In this document: positions 1 to 7,925 of the stretch, in pieces
Layout of the letters: each line of letters begins with the position of its first letter
Position numbering within the stretch: the first letter of the stretch is position 1
NCBI GenBank assembly: GCA_965226945.1
Contig: OZ245717.1
Span: 6,510,001 to 6,574,000 of the forward strand
Reading direction: 5' to 3'
Origin: SYLG01 sp965226945
Lineage (GTDB): Bacteria > Planctomycetota > Planctomycetia > Gemmatales > Gemmataceae
DNA: 64,000 nt
The notes under the pieces: generated by a model
The model's database searches: none
Told to the model about the DNA's origin: nothing
The model's input: only the letters and a program-made list of their open reading frames with translations
Translations under genes and position numbers: made by a program

Positions 1-506
1 AAACCCTGGAACTAAGCCCGCAGTTCTCCAAAGCCTATCAGCTTTTGGCGGAAGCTCTGGTCAAGAACGGGCAGAAGGAAGAGGCGATCGTGGCCTTGAC
101 CGACGGCTACAAGATCGCCGACGAACGCGGCGACCTGATGCCGCGCGACGCCATGGGAAAAATTCTGGGTGAACTGGGGGCGCCCATTCCCGCTTCCAGC
201 CGGCCGGCAGCGGCCAAGGCGACGGTTTCGGGAACGGGGACAGGTGGTTTTTCCTGCAAGAGGCCTGGCTGCCTGGAAGGGCGAAATGCTTCTCAGTTGT
301 CCGCGCCGCCGATCAACGACGAAATCGGCCAAAGGATTTACCAGGAAATTTGCGCCAGTTGCTGGACCGACTGGCTGAAGAATCACTCGATCAAGGTGAT
401 CAACGAGTTGCGGCTGAACCTCAGCGAAGAAAAACAGTACGCCGAGTACGACCGTTACATGAAGGAATTCCTTGGTTTCGATAGTGAGAAAATCTCACTG
501 GCCTGA
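1..506 (+). CDS. TPR-YggX fusion: Fe(II)-trafficking/oxidative damage protection protein, 5' partial
   Basis: The frame is open from the window edge, so the gene starts upstream; about 167 residues are visible. The first 40 or so resemble a TPR helix pair (LSPQFSKAYQLLAEALVKNG). From about residue 83 to the end the protein matches YggX: a Cys near the domain start (FSCKRPG), then GQRIYQEI, a Trp-rich helix (CWTDWL), then VINELRLNL and a final YMKEFLGF. YggX is a small (about 90 residue) protein linked in Enterobacteria to iron trafficking and protection of iron-sulfur clusters from oxidation. The unusual point is the fusion behind a repeat region; free-standing YggX begins right at the Cys-containing strand. 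A hairpin terminator follows the stop. The iron role is family knowledge; the TPR call is weaker because only one pair is visible. Confidence 0.82.
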   Translation, partial: TLELSPQFSKAYQLLAEALVKNGQKEEAIVALTDGYKIADERGDLMPRDAMGKILGELGAPIPASSRPAAAKATVSGTGTGGFSCKRPGCLEGRNASQLSAPPINDEIGQRIYQEICASCWTDWLKNHSIKVINELRLNLSEEKQYAEYDRYMKEFLGFDSEKISLA

Positions 507-547
507 CCTGACGCAAAGGGACAGCTTCCGATCCCAACGAATTTGAC

Positions 548-586
548 AGGCAAGCCGGACCAGATCGCCCGGCTTGCCTTGTTTTT
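548..586 (+). terminator. Rho-independent terminator after the YggX-fusion gene
   Basis: An 11-bp perfect inverted repeat (AGGCAAGCCGG at 548-558, CCGGCTTGCCT at 569-579) with a 10-nt loop is followed by TGTTTTT. It sits about 40 nt after the stop at 506. It also shows that a possible TTG start at 574, which lies inside the stem, is not the start of the next gene. Confidence 0.85.
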
Positions 587-615
587 GGAATCTCGTCCGT
601 GAATTCAGGGGTAGG

Positions 616-1938
616 ATGAAATGTTGGATCTCCATCGGGTGGGCCATGAATCGTCCCAGCGTTTTTCTTGAATCCCTCGCCTCAGGCGTCCGGTCGCTCT
701 TACAGTCGGCCCCCTGGTCGCACTGGCACAACGAATTGACCTGGACCAAGAACCTGGCCAAGGGGGTTTGGTTGCGCTGGTCGCAGCGTGTGGAAGAACG
801 CCAGCGCTTTGCCGATTTGAATCTGCTTCTGGAATCGTCGGACGAAACGACGTCGGTTCATGCCGAACAACTCGTACAGTCCAAAGGGATCGAACTCTCT
901 CCGGAAGATCGCTACCGCTTGCAAAGCCTTTTGTTGTCGGCCCGGGATATTGCCCGGGGGCATTTTCGGCGCCAAACGGACCCCAGGGGCAAATCGACCC
1001 CAGACTGGTTTAACCCCAAGGCCGCGGAAGACCTGGTTGACATCCTACCGGGGGCCATCCCCTTTCATCGGCCCGACGAACCGGCCCTACAAGGCAAATT
1101 GCATTTAAGCCGGCTGCTCTTGCTCAATTCGTGGACGGAAACTTGGAAAGCGCGCGTGGCTTCCGAGGCCCCGCCTCCCAATGGGCAGGGGGCGCCGGTG
1201 GTGCTGCGGATTTTCCAGGGGGAATCGGCGATCAAGGCGATGAAGCAGGTCCGCCCGATCCTGATGGACATCCGTGAGAAGATTCAGTTTCCCAACACGT
1301 CGCGGTTGCTCAAGGCCAATCAGAACGAAGATTTCGCCTGGGTGGTTCACGATTATCAAAGCGGCACCGGAATCGCCGACCTTGTCCAGGAAGTCCACGG
1401 CCATCAGGCCAAGGATGTGTTCCCAAGGCTGGCGCGCTGGGCGAAACGGTTTGCCAACCTGGTAGCCAAGCCGCACACGGACAAGCCGCCGAAGGTGCAC
1501 GGGCTCCTTCATCCGGAGAGTTTTCTCTTACTCACCGATCAGGAAGAAAAAACGGCCCAGGCGGGCCTGGTCGACTGGGGGATCGGTTCGATCGCGCTCG
1601 ATTCGGTGCTATCGGAAGGGGCGCGGGCCAAGCCAGCCTGGCTTCCTTCGGGACATCCCTGGTTTTACACGTCGCCTCAGTTGCGGCGCGGCGCGATTCC
1701 GGCGCCGACCGACGACGTTTATGCCCTTGGCATGATCTGGTACCACATGTTGCTCAACGATTTCCGGGCGCCGCCGCCGGGGGATGTGAGCTGGGCCGAG
1801 CCATTAATGGCCAAAGGGTTCCAACCGGGCCACGCCCGAATTCTCAGTCGTTCGATTTCCGCGGCCGCGGAACGTCGGCCGTTCAATGCCGCCGAATTGG
1901 CCCATGCCATCAGCGAGTTGGCCAAGCAGGACAAGTAG
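616..1938 (+). CDS. Protein-kinase-fold protein, predicted pseudokinase
   Basis: About 440 residues. The C-terminal half follows the protein kinase fold. A catalytic-loop equivalent HGLLHPESFLL lies near residue 295, DWG replaces DFG near 320, and a C-lobe DDVYALGMIWYHML helix lies near 370. The catalytic loop lacks the HRD aspartate (Leu instead) and the following Lys and Asn (His and Ser). The N-lobe strand that should carry the ATP-binding lysine reads VVLRIF, with Arg. The protein is therefore probably not an active kinase, though it may bind nucleotide or partners. The first 150 residues are helical and unassigned. ATG 616 has AGGGG five nt upstream; ATG 646 is an alternative. Active Ser/Thr kinases are abundant in planctomycetes, so a pseudokinase regulator is plausible; the partner is unknown. 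Confidence 0.75.
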   Translation: MKCWISIGWAMNRPSVFLESLASGVRSLLQSAPWSHWHNELTWTKNLAKGVWLRWSQRVEERQRFADLNLLLESSDETTSVHAEQLVQSKGIELSPEDRYRLQSLLLSARDIARGHFRRQTDPRGKSTPDWFNPKAAEDLVDILPGAIPFHRPDEPALQGKLHLSRLLLLNSWTETWKARVASEAPPPNGQGAPVVLRIFQGESAIKAMKQVRPILMDIREKIQFPNTSRLLKANQNEDFAWVVHDYQSGTGIADLVQEVHGHQAKDVFPRLARWAKRFANLVAKPHTDKPPKVHGLLHPESFLLLTDQEEKTAQAGLVDWGIGSIALDSVLSEGARAKPAWLPSGHPWFYTSPQLRRGAIPAPTDDVYALGMIWYHMLLNDFRAPPPGDVSWAEPLMAKGFQPGHARILSRSISAAAERRPFNAAELAHAISELAKQDK

Positions 1939-1983
1939 AGGGAACATTTCCTTAACTTGAAAGCGTGAGCCACCGATTTTCGT

Positions 1984-2796
1984 TTATTTCGCCAGTAAAA
2001 AAACCATGATCTGTTGCTGATTCGATTTCACCTGCTCATGGCTGCTCTGAAGTTTCGTGACCTGGCCGACCTTGAGCTTCACGGCACTGTTGATCTTCAA
2101 CTGAGCGGTCGAGTCGGGTGGAAAATCCTCCGGTTTGTCGCTTAGGCCCTGTGTCGTTCGCATCGAACGAGAGTCTTCCACCGTCACATCCACCACCAAT
2201 TCATTGGGCTCTTCGAATCTGGGTTTGGCCGTCACGGTGGTCCCGAAGCTGGTGTAGGAGTAGTTGCGCTGCGCCAAGCCGTTGCGCCCAGGCCCCATCG
2301 ATCCGGTGGCGATCGGTCGATTTTCGATCGCGGCAACCTGGGTCTCGCGGTTCTCCCGAAGGTTCAGTTGGATTTTGCGCACCGTTACGGCAATTCCCTC
2401 CTTTTGAACCTTGCTCAATTGGGCAATCCATATCTTTTCCGGCTCGGAACCCGGCAGGTCGATGGGACCGGACGCTTCCACGATGATCACTTCCAGCGTG
2501 ATCTCTTTGGCAGCTCGATCGAGTTTTTCGATCAAGGCGACCGCCGAGTCCACCGCTGGGGGAGGACCGGAAACGAGAATGCCGGAAACGGAACTGCCGG
2601 TCGTCGGTTGAATCGTCACGGTGCTGCCGAACGCTTTCTGAAGCGACTTCGCCAACTCCTCAGCCTTGGCATTCTGAAGGAATATGAGCTTTGGCAAATA
2701 GGTTTCCTTGGCGACCGGTTTGGGTTTGGGAGACTCCTGAAACGCGATCGTAGGGGAAAGAGTGAGGAGGCAAAGAGAAAGAACGGGAAACATCAT
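1984..2796 (-). CDS. Exported secretin-like protein (short NolW-type N-domain)
   Basis: 270 residues with an N-terminal signal peptide (MMFPVLSLCLLTLSPTIAFQ). Residues 30-100 match the secretin N-domain pattern: LIFLQNAKAEELAKSLQKAFG, then GILVSGPPPAVDSAVALIEKLDRA, then LEVIIVEA. The second half is beta-rich with repeated VTV/VKL strands, like a shortened secretin core. It is far shorter than true type II or III secretins (usually 400-700 residues) and has no convincing membrane-inserting gate. It converges with the pseudokinase gene, leaving 45 nt between stops. Likely periplasmic or outer-membrane associated. Which system it serves cannot be told, since no other secretion gene is nearby. 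It may be a planctomycete-specific secretin-domain family rather than part of a channel. Confidence 0.65.
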   Translation of the reverse strand: MMFPVLSLCLLTLSPTIAFQESPKPKPVAKETYLPKLIFLQNAKAEELAKSLQKAFGSTVTIQPTTGSSVSGILVSGPPPAVDSAVALIEKLDRAAKEITLEVIIVEASGPIDLPGSEPEKIWIAQLSKVQKEGIAVTVRKIQLNLRENRETQVAAIENRPIATGSMGPGRNGLAQRNYSYTSFGTTVTAKPRFEEPNELVVDVTVEDSRSMRTTQGLSDKPEDFPPDSTAQLKINSAVKLKVGQVTKLQSSHEQVKSNQQQIMVFLLAK

Positions 2797-2973
2797 GCAA
2801 CTCCTAAGAGAGGGAATCGGGCAGGAGAGCAGACCAGATGCGAATCGAATTCACATGTGAGGTAAACAAGCCATCAGGCTCGAACCAAGGGCGTCCCACG
2901 AGCGAAAAAACGAAAATCGCCGCGAATGTAGGCGCGCTGATTCCGCCTTGTTTGGCTTATCTAATTTACGGAG

Positions 2974-4278
2974 TTAGGATAGCGGATAAGGATGAGTGAA
3001 TGATGACGGACGGGGATTTTTCGTCGGCAGGCGGCGCAGAACAATCGCGTGTTCCCTTCGGGGAAGTTCGCGAAATGCGGCCGCCCCTGGCCCATGGAAG
3101 TGGGGGCGCGCCTGGGAAGCGCGTGCCGAAGGGTAGAAACCGCAATCGCGCGCAATCGACGTGATGGCGGCATCGGCCCTCAGGGCCACGGGGCCCACAG
3201 AGGAATCGGCAACGACCAGCACCAGTGGTAAGCCCGGCCGCAGGTGAGCCGACGCGGCCTTAAGAAAAAGGGCCAGTTCTTCGTGCCAGCGGGCGGCCGC
3301 CTTTTGCGGATCGAGGTTGCGATAGGCTGTGCGCGCTCCCATCTCGCCTTTCTCGAATTCTTTGACCTTCAGTCCCAACCAGCGTGAGCGCAGGGCATGA
3401 TGTTGCGAATAGTCATAGGTCGCCGCGTAGGGAGGCGAGGTGACGATGGCGTCGATCGCCTCGATTTCCAACCCCTTGAGGAGTTGAGCGTTGCCTTGCC
3501 AAACTTTTGCAATCTGAGGTTGCGATCCGACAAGCTGGGCAAATTCTGCCGCTCTCTGCGTCAACTCTTCGGTTTTGCGCAGGAAATGCCGTGCGGGAAA
3601 GCCCGCTGCCAGTTTTCTTGACTTGGTTGCCGTCGAAGTGTCGGAAGGCTGTCGCGAGAATTTGACGAGCATCGAAGACAACACCATCCACAAATCGGCC
3701 GCGGCCGGATGATTTTTTTTTTCTTGAATGCCCATCTGGAGCGAGTCGAGCTCCATGAGGATGTGGGGTTCGAACAGGACGAGGTCGGCCTTGGTGTACT
3801 TTTTGGTGGATTTGGCTTTGGCAAGCCGCCGGTCATCGGCGAGCCCCGCGATCGCGCCCGCCGCGTCCAAGAGCAACTGAAGATCCTTCGAGCCGCGGAT
3901 TTTGGTTTTGCATTTGGAGAGCAGCACGGCAAACGGGTTGAGATCGACTCCAAAGGCCTGTCTGCCGGCAATCAGCGCTTCCACCAGCACGGTACCGCTG
4001 CCGCAGAAAGGATCGAGAATGCGCCCTTTTGGCAGGGAAAAACCGGCTACGAGGCGGGCCGCGGTCAGCGGATGCATGCGTGCCGGGTAGGTGTGAAACC
4101 CGTGGATGTGTTGGCGGGCCGGGTCGTTTTCTTCATCGGTCGAGGGGGAAACATCGAGGGCATGGGCGAGGACTGCCGCATCGGCCGAATCCCCTTCGGT
4201 TTCAATTTTTCCGCCCTGATGGGAAAGCGCCCGCTTTTTCCGTGGAGTTTCAGATCGATCCCCTGCCGGCCTTTGCAT
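2974..4278 (-). CDS. DNA methyltransferase (N4/N6 amino-MTase family), solitary
   Basis: 434 residues. An N-terminal FHTYPARMHP motif precedes the SAM-binding motif I DPFCGSGTVLVEAL (about residues 90-105) and a DLNPF acidic loop. The catalytic motif TSPPYAATYDYSQ follows near residue 285. Motif I before SPPY gives an alpha- or gamma-like order, and the 170-residue stretch between them could hold the target recognition region. SPPY enzymes methylate exocyclic amino groups, usually N4-cytosine or N6-adenine in DNA. RNA-modifying relatives such as Trm11 share the layout but carry a THUMP domain, which is not evident here. No restriction endonuclease, helicase or specificity subunit lies nearby, so it looks like an orphan methylase. 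Specificity is not predictable from sequence. Confidence 0.72.
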   Translation of the reverse strand: MQRPAGDRSETPRKKRALSHQGGKIETEGDSADAAVLAHALDVSPSTDEENDPARQHIHGFHTYPARMHPLTAARLVAGFSLPKGRILDPFCGSGTVLVEALIAGRQAFGVDLNPFAVLLSKCKTKIRGSKDLQLLLDAAGAIAGLADDRRLAKAKSTKKYTKADLVLFEPHILMELDSLQMGIQEKKNHPAAADLWMVLSSMLVKFSRQPSDTSTATKSRKLAAGFPARHFLRKTEELTQRAAEFAQLVGSQPQIAKVWQGNAQLLKGLEIEAIDAIVTSPPYAATYDYSQHHALRSRWLGLKVKEFEKGEMGARTAYRNLDPQKAAARWHEELALFLKAASAHLRPGLPLVLVVADSSVGPVALRADAAITSIARDCGFYPSARASQARPHFHGPGAAAFRELPRREHAIVLRRLPTKNPRPSSFTHPYPLS

Positions 4279-4337
4279 TACAACCGCCCCTTGATCTGGC
4301 CTCGATCGGCCTCATTCAGTCTAGGGGTTTCGGAAAA

Positions 4338-5795
4338 TCAGGGCGCCGAGTCGCTCGTCGGAATGACCATGTTGAAGGGCAGGTTGCCGCGAACCACCTT
4401 TTGCTCGCGCACCAGGAAGAAGCGATAAGAATCGATCTCGTGCTGGTTTTGATTCTTGATTGCGTAGAGTAGATTGTCGTGGCTGACCATTTCCCAATCG
4501 TGCAGGCCGACCAGGATGTCGCCCTTTTGCCAGCCGGCGCGAGACGCGGGGCTTTCGGGCCGAACATCGCGAATGATCAGCCCACCGCGCAAACGGTTGT
4601 CGACGCGGGTGACTTGGTCGGCACTCACTGCATGAACCATGATCCCAAGTCCTGCCCAGATCTGGTCGCTGGCGCCGCTCTTTTTGGCCACCGGATCTCG
4701 AGAAGAGAGCTCCATGGTGACACCCAGCTTCAGTTCCTTGCCATCCCGTTTGACCAGGAGGTTGACCTTATCGCCTTGCGAACGTTCCAGGAAGCCTTTC
4801 TCCCAGTCGATGGTCGATTGAACTCCTGCGTCACCGACCTGCATCAACTGGTCTCCCATGCGCAGGCCCGCCTTGGCGGCAATGCTCCCTGGTTCCAATT
4901 TTTCGATGACGACGCGGCGCACCAGGTCGCCATCTTCCCGGGGGCGATCGACTTCTTCGCGAAAGCCAGCGCCCAGGCCAAACCCGCGGTGTTTTTGGCC
5001 AAGCATGTCGGCACATACCCGGATCATCGTTTCCACGGGGATGGCGAAACCAATCCCTTGGGCGCCGGCGCGAATGGCCACGTTGACGCCCACGAGTTCC
5101 CCGAGGACGTTGACCAGCGGACCGCCCGAGTTGCCGGGATTGATGCTCGCATCCGTTTGGATGAGCGACTTATAGGTCAATTCCCTGTTGAGAACGACAT
5201 CGCGGCCCATTGCGCTGACGACGCCCACGGTCACGGTATGTTCGTAGCCGTAAGCGTTGCCCATGGCGATCACCGTTTCCCCCACCATCAGGTCGCGCGT
5301 GGTTCCCAGAGGGATCGTGGTGAGGGGTCTGCCGGCATCGATTTTGAGGAGAGCCAGATCGGTTTCGGGATCGCGCGCCAGCACCTTGGCCGAGTGATTG
5401 CTTCCGTCGGCCAAGCGCACGCGCAACGTGGTCACATCTTCGATGACATGGTGATTGGTGACGATGTAGCCGCGGGCATCGACGATGACGCCCGTACCCA
5501 TGCCGTTGATGCGCGTACCCTGGGTCACCGCCTCGGATGGGGAGGCGTTTCGTTCGCTATGGATGTTGACGACCGAGGCGCGAATTCTCTTGCAGGCCTC
5601 GACGATCGGGGTCTGGCGCGGGTGAAAGGCGCGCGCTGATGGGGAAGAAGAGGCAGGGGCGGAGGGGGCTGAAGGAGCGGGAGAAGCGGTAAGAGCAGGC
5701 GGGTGGTCTTCCCCCCTGGCATGTCCAAAGCTCAGCGCCCATCCAAGGGTTGCCAGGATCGGTGCCACCTTGCAAGCAAGAACAACGATGCGCAT
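4338..5795 (-). CDS. HtrA/DegP-type serine protease with two PDZ domains
   Basis: 485 residues from the chosen ATG at 5795, which begins a good signal sequence or anchor (MRIVVLACKVAPILATLGWALS); an upstream ATG would add 27 unlikely residues. A Pro/Ala/Ser linker precedes the protease domain. The triad is visible: His in VTNHHVIED (about 113), Asp in TDLALLKID (about 144) and Ser in NPGNSGGPL (about 222). PDZ1 spans about 265-365 (EPGSIAAKAGLRMGD) and PDZ2 about 385-480 (ESPASRAGWQKGDIL). HtrA proteins degrade or refold misfolded envelope proteins, with the PDZ domains sensing substrate. The domain order and length fit the family. It is divergent to bpt across a 355-bp gap. The gene could be called degP/degQ-like, but paralogues are common in planctomycetes. 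Confidence 0.92.
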   Translation of the reverse strand: MRIVVLACKVAPILATLGWALSFGHARGEDHPPALTASPAPSAPSAPASSSPSARAFHPRQTPIVEACKRIRASVVNIHSERNASPSEAVTQGTRINGMGTGVIVDARGYIVTNHHVIEDVTTLRVRLADGSNHSAKVLARDPETDLALLKIDAGRPLTTIPLGTTRDLMVGETVIAMGNAYGYEHTVTVGVVSAMGRDVVLNRELTYKSLIQTDASINPGNSGGPLVNVLGELVGVNVAIRAGAQGIGFAIPVETMIRVCADMLGQKHRGFGLGAGFREEVDRPREDGDLVRRVVIEKLEPGSIAAKAGLRMGDQLMQVGDAGVQSTIDWEKGFLERSQGDKVNLLVKRDGKELKLGVTMELSSRDPVAKKSGASDQIWAGLGIMVHAVSADQVTRVDNRLRGGLIIRDVRPESPASRAGWQKGDILVGLHDWEMVSHDNLLYAIKNQNQHEIDSYRFFLVREQKVVRGNLPFNMVIPTSDSAP

Positions 5796-6150
5796 GATCC
5801 AGGCTTTCCGTGCAAGACCTCGGGAACCCATCGTCCCGCCGGTAATCCATCGGAAGGAGTCGCGACCGCCCCGCACCTTTGCAAATGAAGCCGGGCCAAT
5901 TCCGGCTCGTTCTCCTTCCGGTCAGCCCGGTTTGACCAGCCGTGCACATCGTGCCAAACGAACCAAGGTTAGCGGTTATGACACCTGCAACAAAAATGAT
6001 TGAGCGGCGCGGGATTATTGAGCGAACCGGTCGACTCGAGCCTTATGGTTAAGAGACGATCGCGCGGGGTCTCGTCTGCGGAATGCCGTCGGTCTTCGGG
6101 TGGCGGTCAGACCAGAGGACAAGCATGGCAATATGCAAAGGTCATCGTTC
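5796..6150. other. Intergenic region between divergent htrA-like gene and bpt
   Basis: About 355 bp separating two divergent genes, so it should hold both promoters. I see no convincing -35/-10 pair, no long inverted repeat and no coding pattern. Short open frames here have no ribosome binding site and no recognisable product. Confidence 0.5.
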
Positions 6151-6888
6151 ATGAACCTTGGGCCGATTCTGAAAACCCAACCTCATCCTTGCGGCTACCT
6201 GCCAAGTGAGCTGGCAACGCTTGAACAGGCTTATGCAGCCGACTTGTCGTCTGCCGAATATCGCGCCCTGCTCGATGCGCGCTGGCGCCGCTTTGGCAGG
6301 GGTTTGTTTCGTCCGGTGTGCGCTTCGTGCAGCAAGTGCATTCCCATTCGTATTCCGGTGGACACTTTCCAGCCTAACCGCAGTCAAAAACGGAACGCGC
6401 GGAGTAATCGGCACCGTCTGCAACTGAAAATCGAAACGGTGAGCTCCGATCCGGCCCAGTTGCGAACCGTGACCACGCTCCATTTCCTTTTTCATGGAAT
6501 GCAGCAGGAACAAAAACAGTGGCGCGAAGTGGATCCCTGGGACAGCGCCGGTTTCGTCCACGAGATGACCGATCAGCCATTTGCGGTCGAACTGTGGTCC
6601 TATTGGTACGAGGACCAGGTCGTCGCGGCCGGATATGTCGATCCTCTACCCGATGGCCTTTCGGCGATCTATTTCGTGCACCACCCCAAGGTCCGCGATT
6701 TCGCGCCGGGAATCTGGAATGTGCTTTGCATGCTTGAAGGGGCGCGCCTGCGCGGATTGAGTTATCTTTATCTTGGATATTGGGTGAAAGGCTCAGATAG
6801 CATGGCGTATAAAGCGGGATTCCTGCCCGCGGAGATTCTGAGCCCAGAAGGAGTGTGGGTGCCGCATCCCGCGAACATACCCATCTGA
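6151..6888 (+). CDS. bpt: Aspartate/glutamate leucyltransferase (Bpt; ATE1-like)
   Basis: 245 residues from ATG 6151, matching the usual Bpt length (about 240); longer starts at 6100 and 6133 are less likely. The N-terminal part has CGYLPSELATLEQAY, then FRPVCASCSKCIPIRIPV, the conserved Cys cluster region of the ATE N-terminal domain. The C-terminal acyltransferase (GNAT-like) part has GLSAIYFVHHPKVRDFAPG, then YLYLGYWVKGSDSMAYKAGF and a final YKAGFLPAE-type ending. Bpt transfers leucine from Leu-tRNA to proteins with N-terminal Asp or Glu, making them N-end-rule substrates for ClpS-ClpAP. Some bacterial members act as arginyltransferases, and the sequence alone does not settle the aminoacyl group. 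The gene stands alone between htrA and the ABC cluster. Confidence 0.9.
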   Translation: MNLGPILKTQPHPCGYLPSELATLEQAYAADLSSAEYRALLDARWRRFGRGLFRPVCASCSKCIPIRIPVDTFQPNRSQKRNARSNRHRLQLKIETVSSDPAQLRTVTTLHFLFHGMQQEQKQWREVDPWDSAGFVHEMTDQPFAVELWSYWYEDQVVAAGYVDPLPDGLSAIYFVHHPKVRDFAPGIWNVLCMLEGARLRGLSYLYLGYWVKGSDSMAYKAGFLPAEILSPEGVWVPHPANIPI

Positions 6889-7010
6889 TGCCGTTTCCCT
6901 GGTTGATGCCCATTCCCGCGCTCTCTACCATGTCAAGGTAATGTTCTCATCTCCTTGATCTCATTTTTGTCTCGCCCTGATCGGCGGGGCGATCCGTCCG
7001 GAGTGAATCC

Positions 7011-7910
7011 ATGGCCGGTGACGCGGTAGTTGAAACTCAAAAATTGACGAAAATCTATCGAGATTTTTGGGGCCGGCAGAAGAAAACAGCCCTCCGCGCA
7101 CTCACTTTCGAAGTCAGGCGCGGTGAGATCTTTGGACTGTTGGGACCGAACGGTTCGGGGAAAACGACGACGATCAAGCTCTTGCTTGGCCTGTTGTTCC
7201 CGACCGAGGGAGAGGCCTTTGTCCTGGGCAAATCGTCGAACGACGTGCGCAAGAACGAGAAGATCGGCTATTTGCCGGAAGAGTCGTACCTATACCGGTT
7301 TTTGAACGCCGAAGAAACGCTCGATTTTTATGGCCGGCTTTTCGACATGGATGGCGAAGTCAGGCGCAAGCGGTCGATGGAGCTGATCGAAAAAGTGGGT
7401 CTAAAGAACGACCGCAAACGAATTTTGAAGGAATACTCGAAGGGTATGCGCCAAAGAATTGGCCTGGCGCAGGCGCTGATTAATGACCCCGAACTGGTGA
7501 TCCTCGATGAACCGACCTCCGGCCTCGACCCGCTGGGTGCGCGCTGGATGAAAGATCTCATTGTCGAGCTGCGTAACCAGGGCAAGACGATCATCATGTG
7601 CAGCCACCGTCTTGAAGACGTTCAGGACATTTGCGACCGGATTGCCATCCTTTCCAACGGCGAATTGCAGGCCTACGGCCGTGTGGATGAATTGCTTCAG
7701 GACACCCGCCGCGTCGAGATGCGCGCCACCGGGCTTGAACTCAGCGAAAACCTGCGCAACGATTTGCAACAACTCGTGCTCAAGTATGGCGGCAAGGTCG
7801 ATTCGGTCGGGCACCCGACGACCACTCTTGAGGACTACTTCCTCAAGATCGTCGAGGAAAGCAGCAGCCGGCCGGGCCGCCGCTTCCTCCCACCCGAAAC
7901 CAAGAATTAA
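7011..7910 (+). CDS. ABC transporter ATP-binding protein (ABC-2/DRA type)
   Basis: 299 residues. Walker A GPNGSGKTT lies at about 45-53, the signature YSKGMRQRIGLAQ at about 143, Walker B LVILDEPTSGLD at about 163, and the switch His is in CSHRLED near 198. The Q-loop region (IGYLPEE) and the extended C-terminal part after residue 220 are typical of ATPases that drive ABC-2 exporters or drug/polysaccharide-type permeases. GGAG precedes the ATG by about eight nt. The next gene, 15 nt downstream, encodes the membrane partner. The substrate is unknown. This is a cytoplasmic subunit energising the neighbouring permease. Confidence 0.93.
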   Translation: MAGDAVVETQKLTKIYRDFWGRQKKTALRALTFEVRRGEIFGLLGPNGSGKTTTIKLLLGLLFPTEGEAFVLGKSSNDVRKNEKIGYLPEESYLYRFLNAEETLDFYGRLFDMDGEVRRKRSMELIEKVGLKNDRKRILKEYSKGMRQRIGLAQALINDPELVILDEPTSGLDPLGARWMKDLIVELRNQGKTIIMCSHRLEDVQDICDRIAILSNGELQAYGRVDELLQDTRRVEMRATGLELSENLRNDLQQLVLKYGGKVDSVGHPTTTLEDYFLKIVEESSSRPGRRFLPPETKN

Positions 7911-7925
7911 ACGGAGGCACCCGCC

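Noticed and set aside
574..615. Longer start (TTG 574) for the kinase-fold gene
   Set aside because: The TTG lies inside the stem of the terminator for the preceding gene; ATG 616 has a ribosome binding site.
4479..5639. 386-residue open frame antisense to the HtrA gene
   Set aside because: No family match, and it mirrors the protease reading frame with GC-rich third positions; a typical shadow frame.
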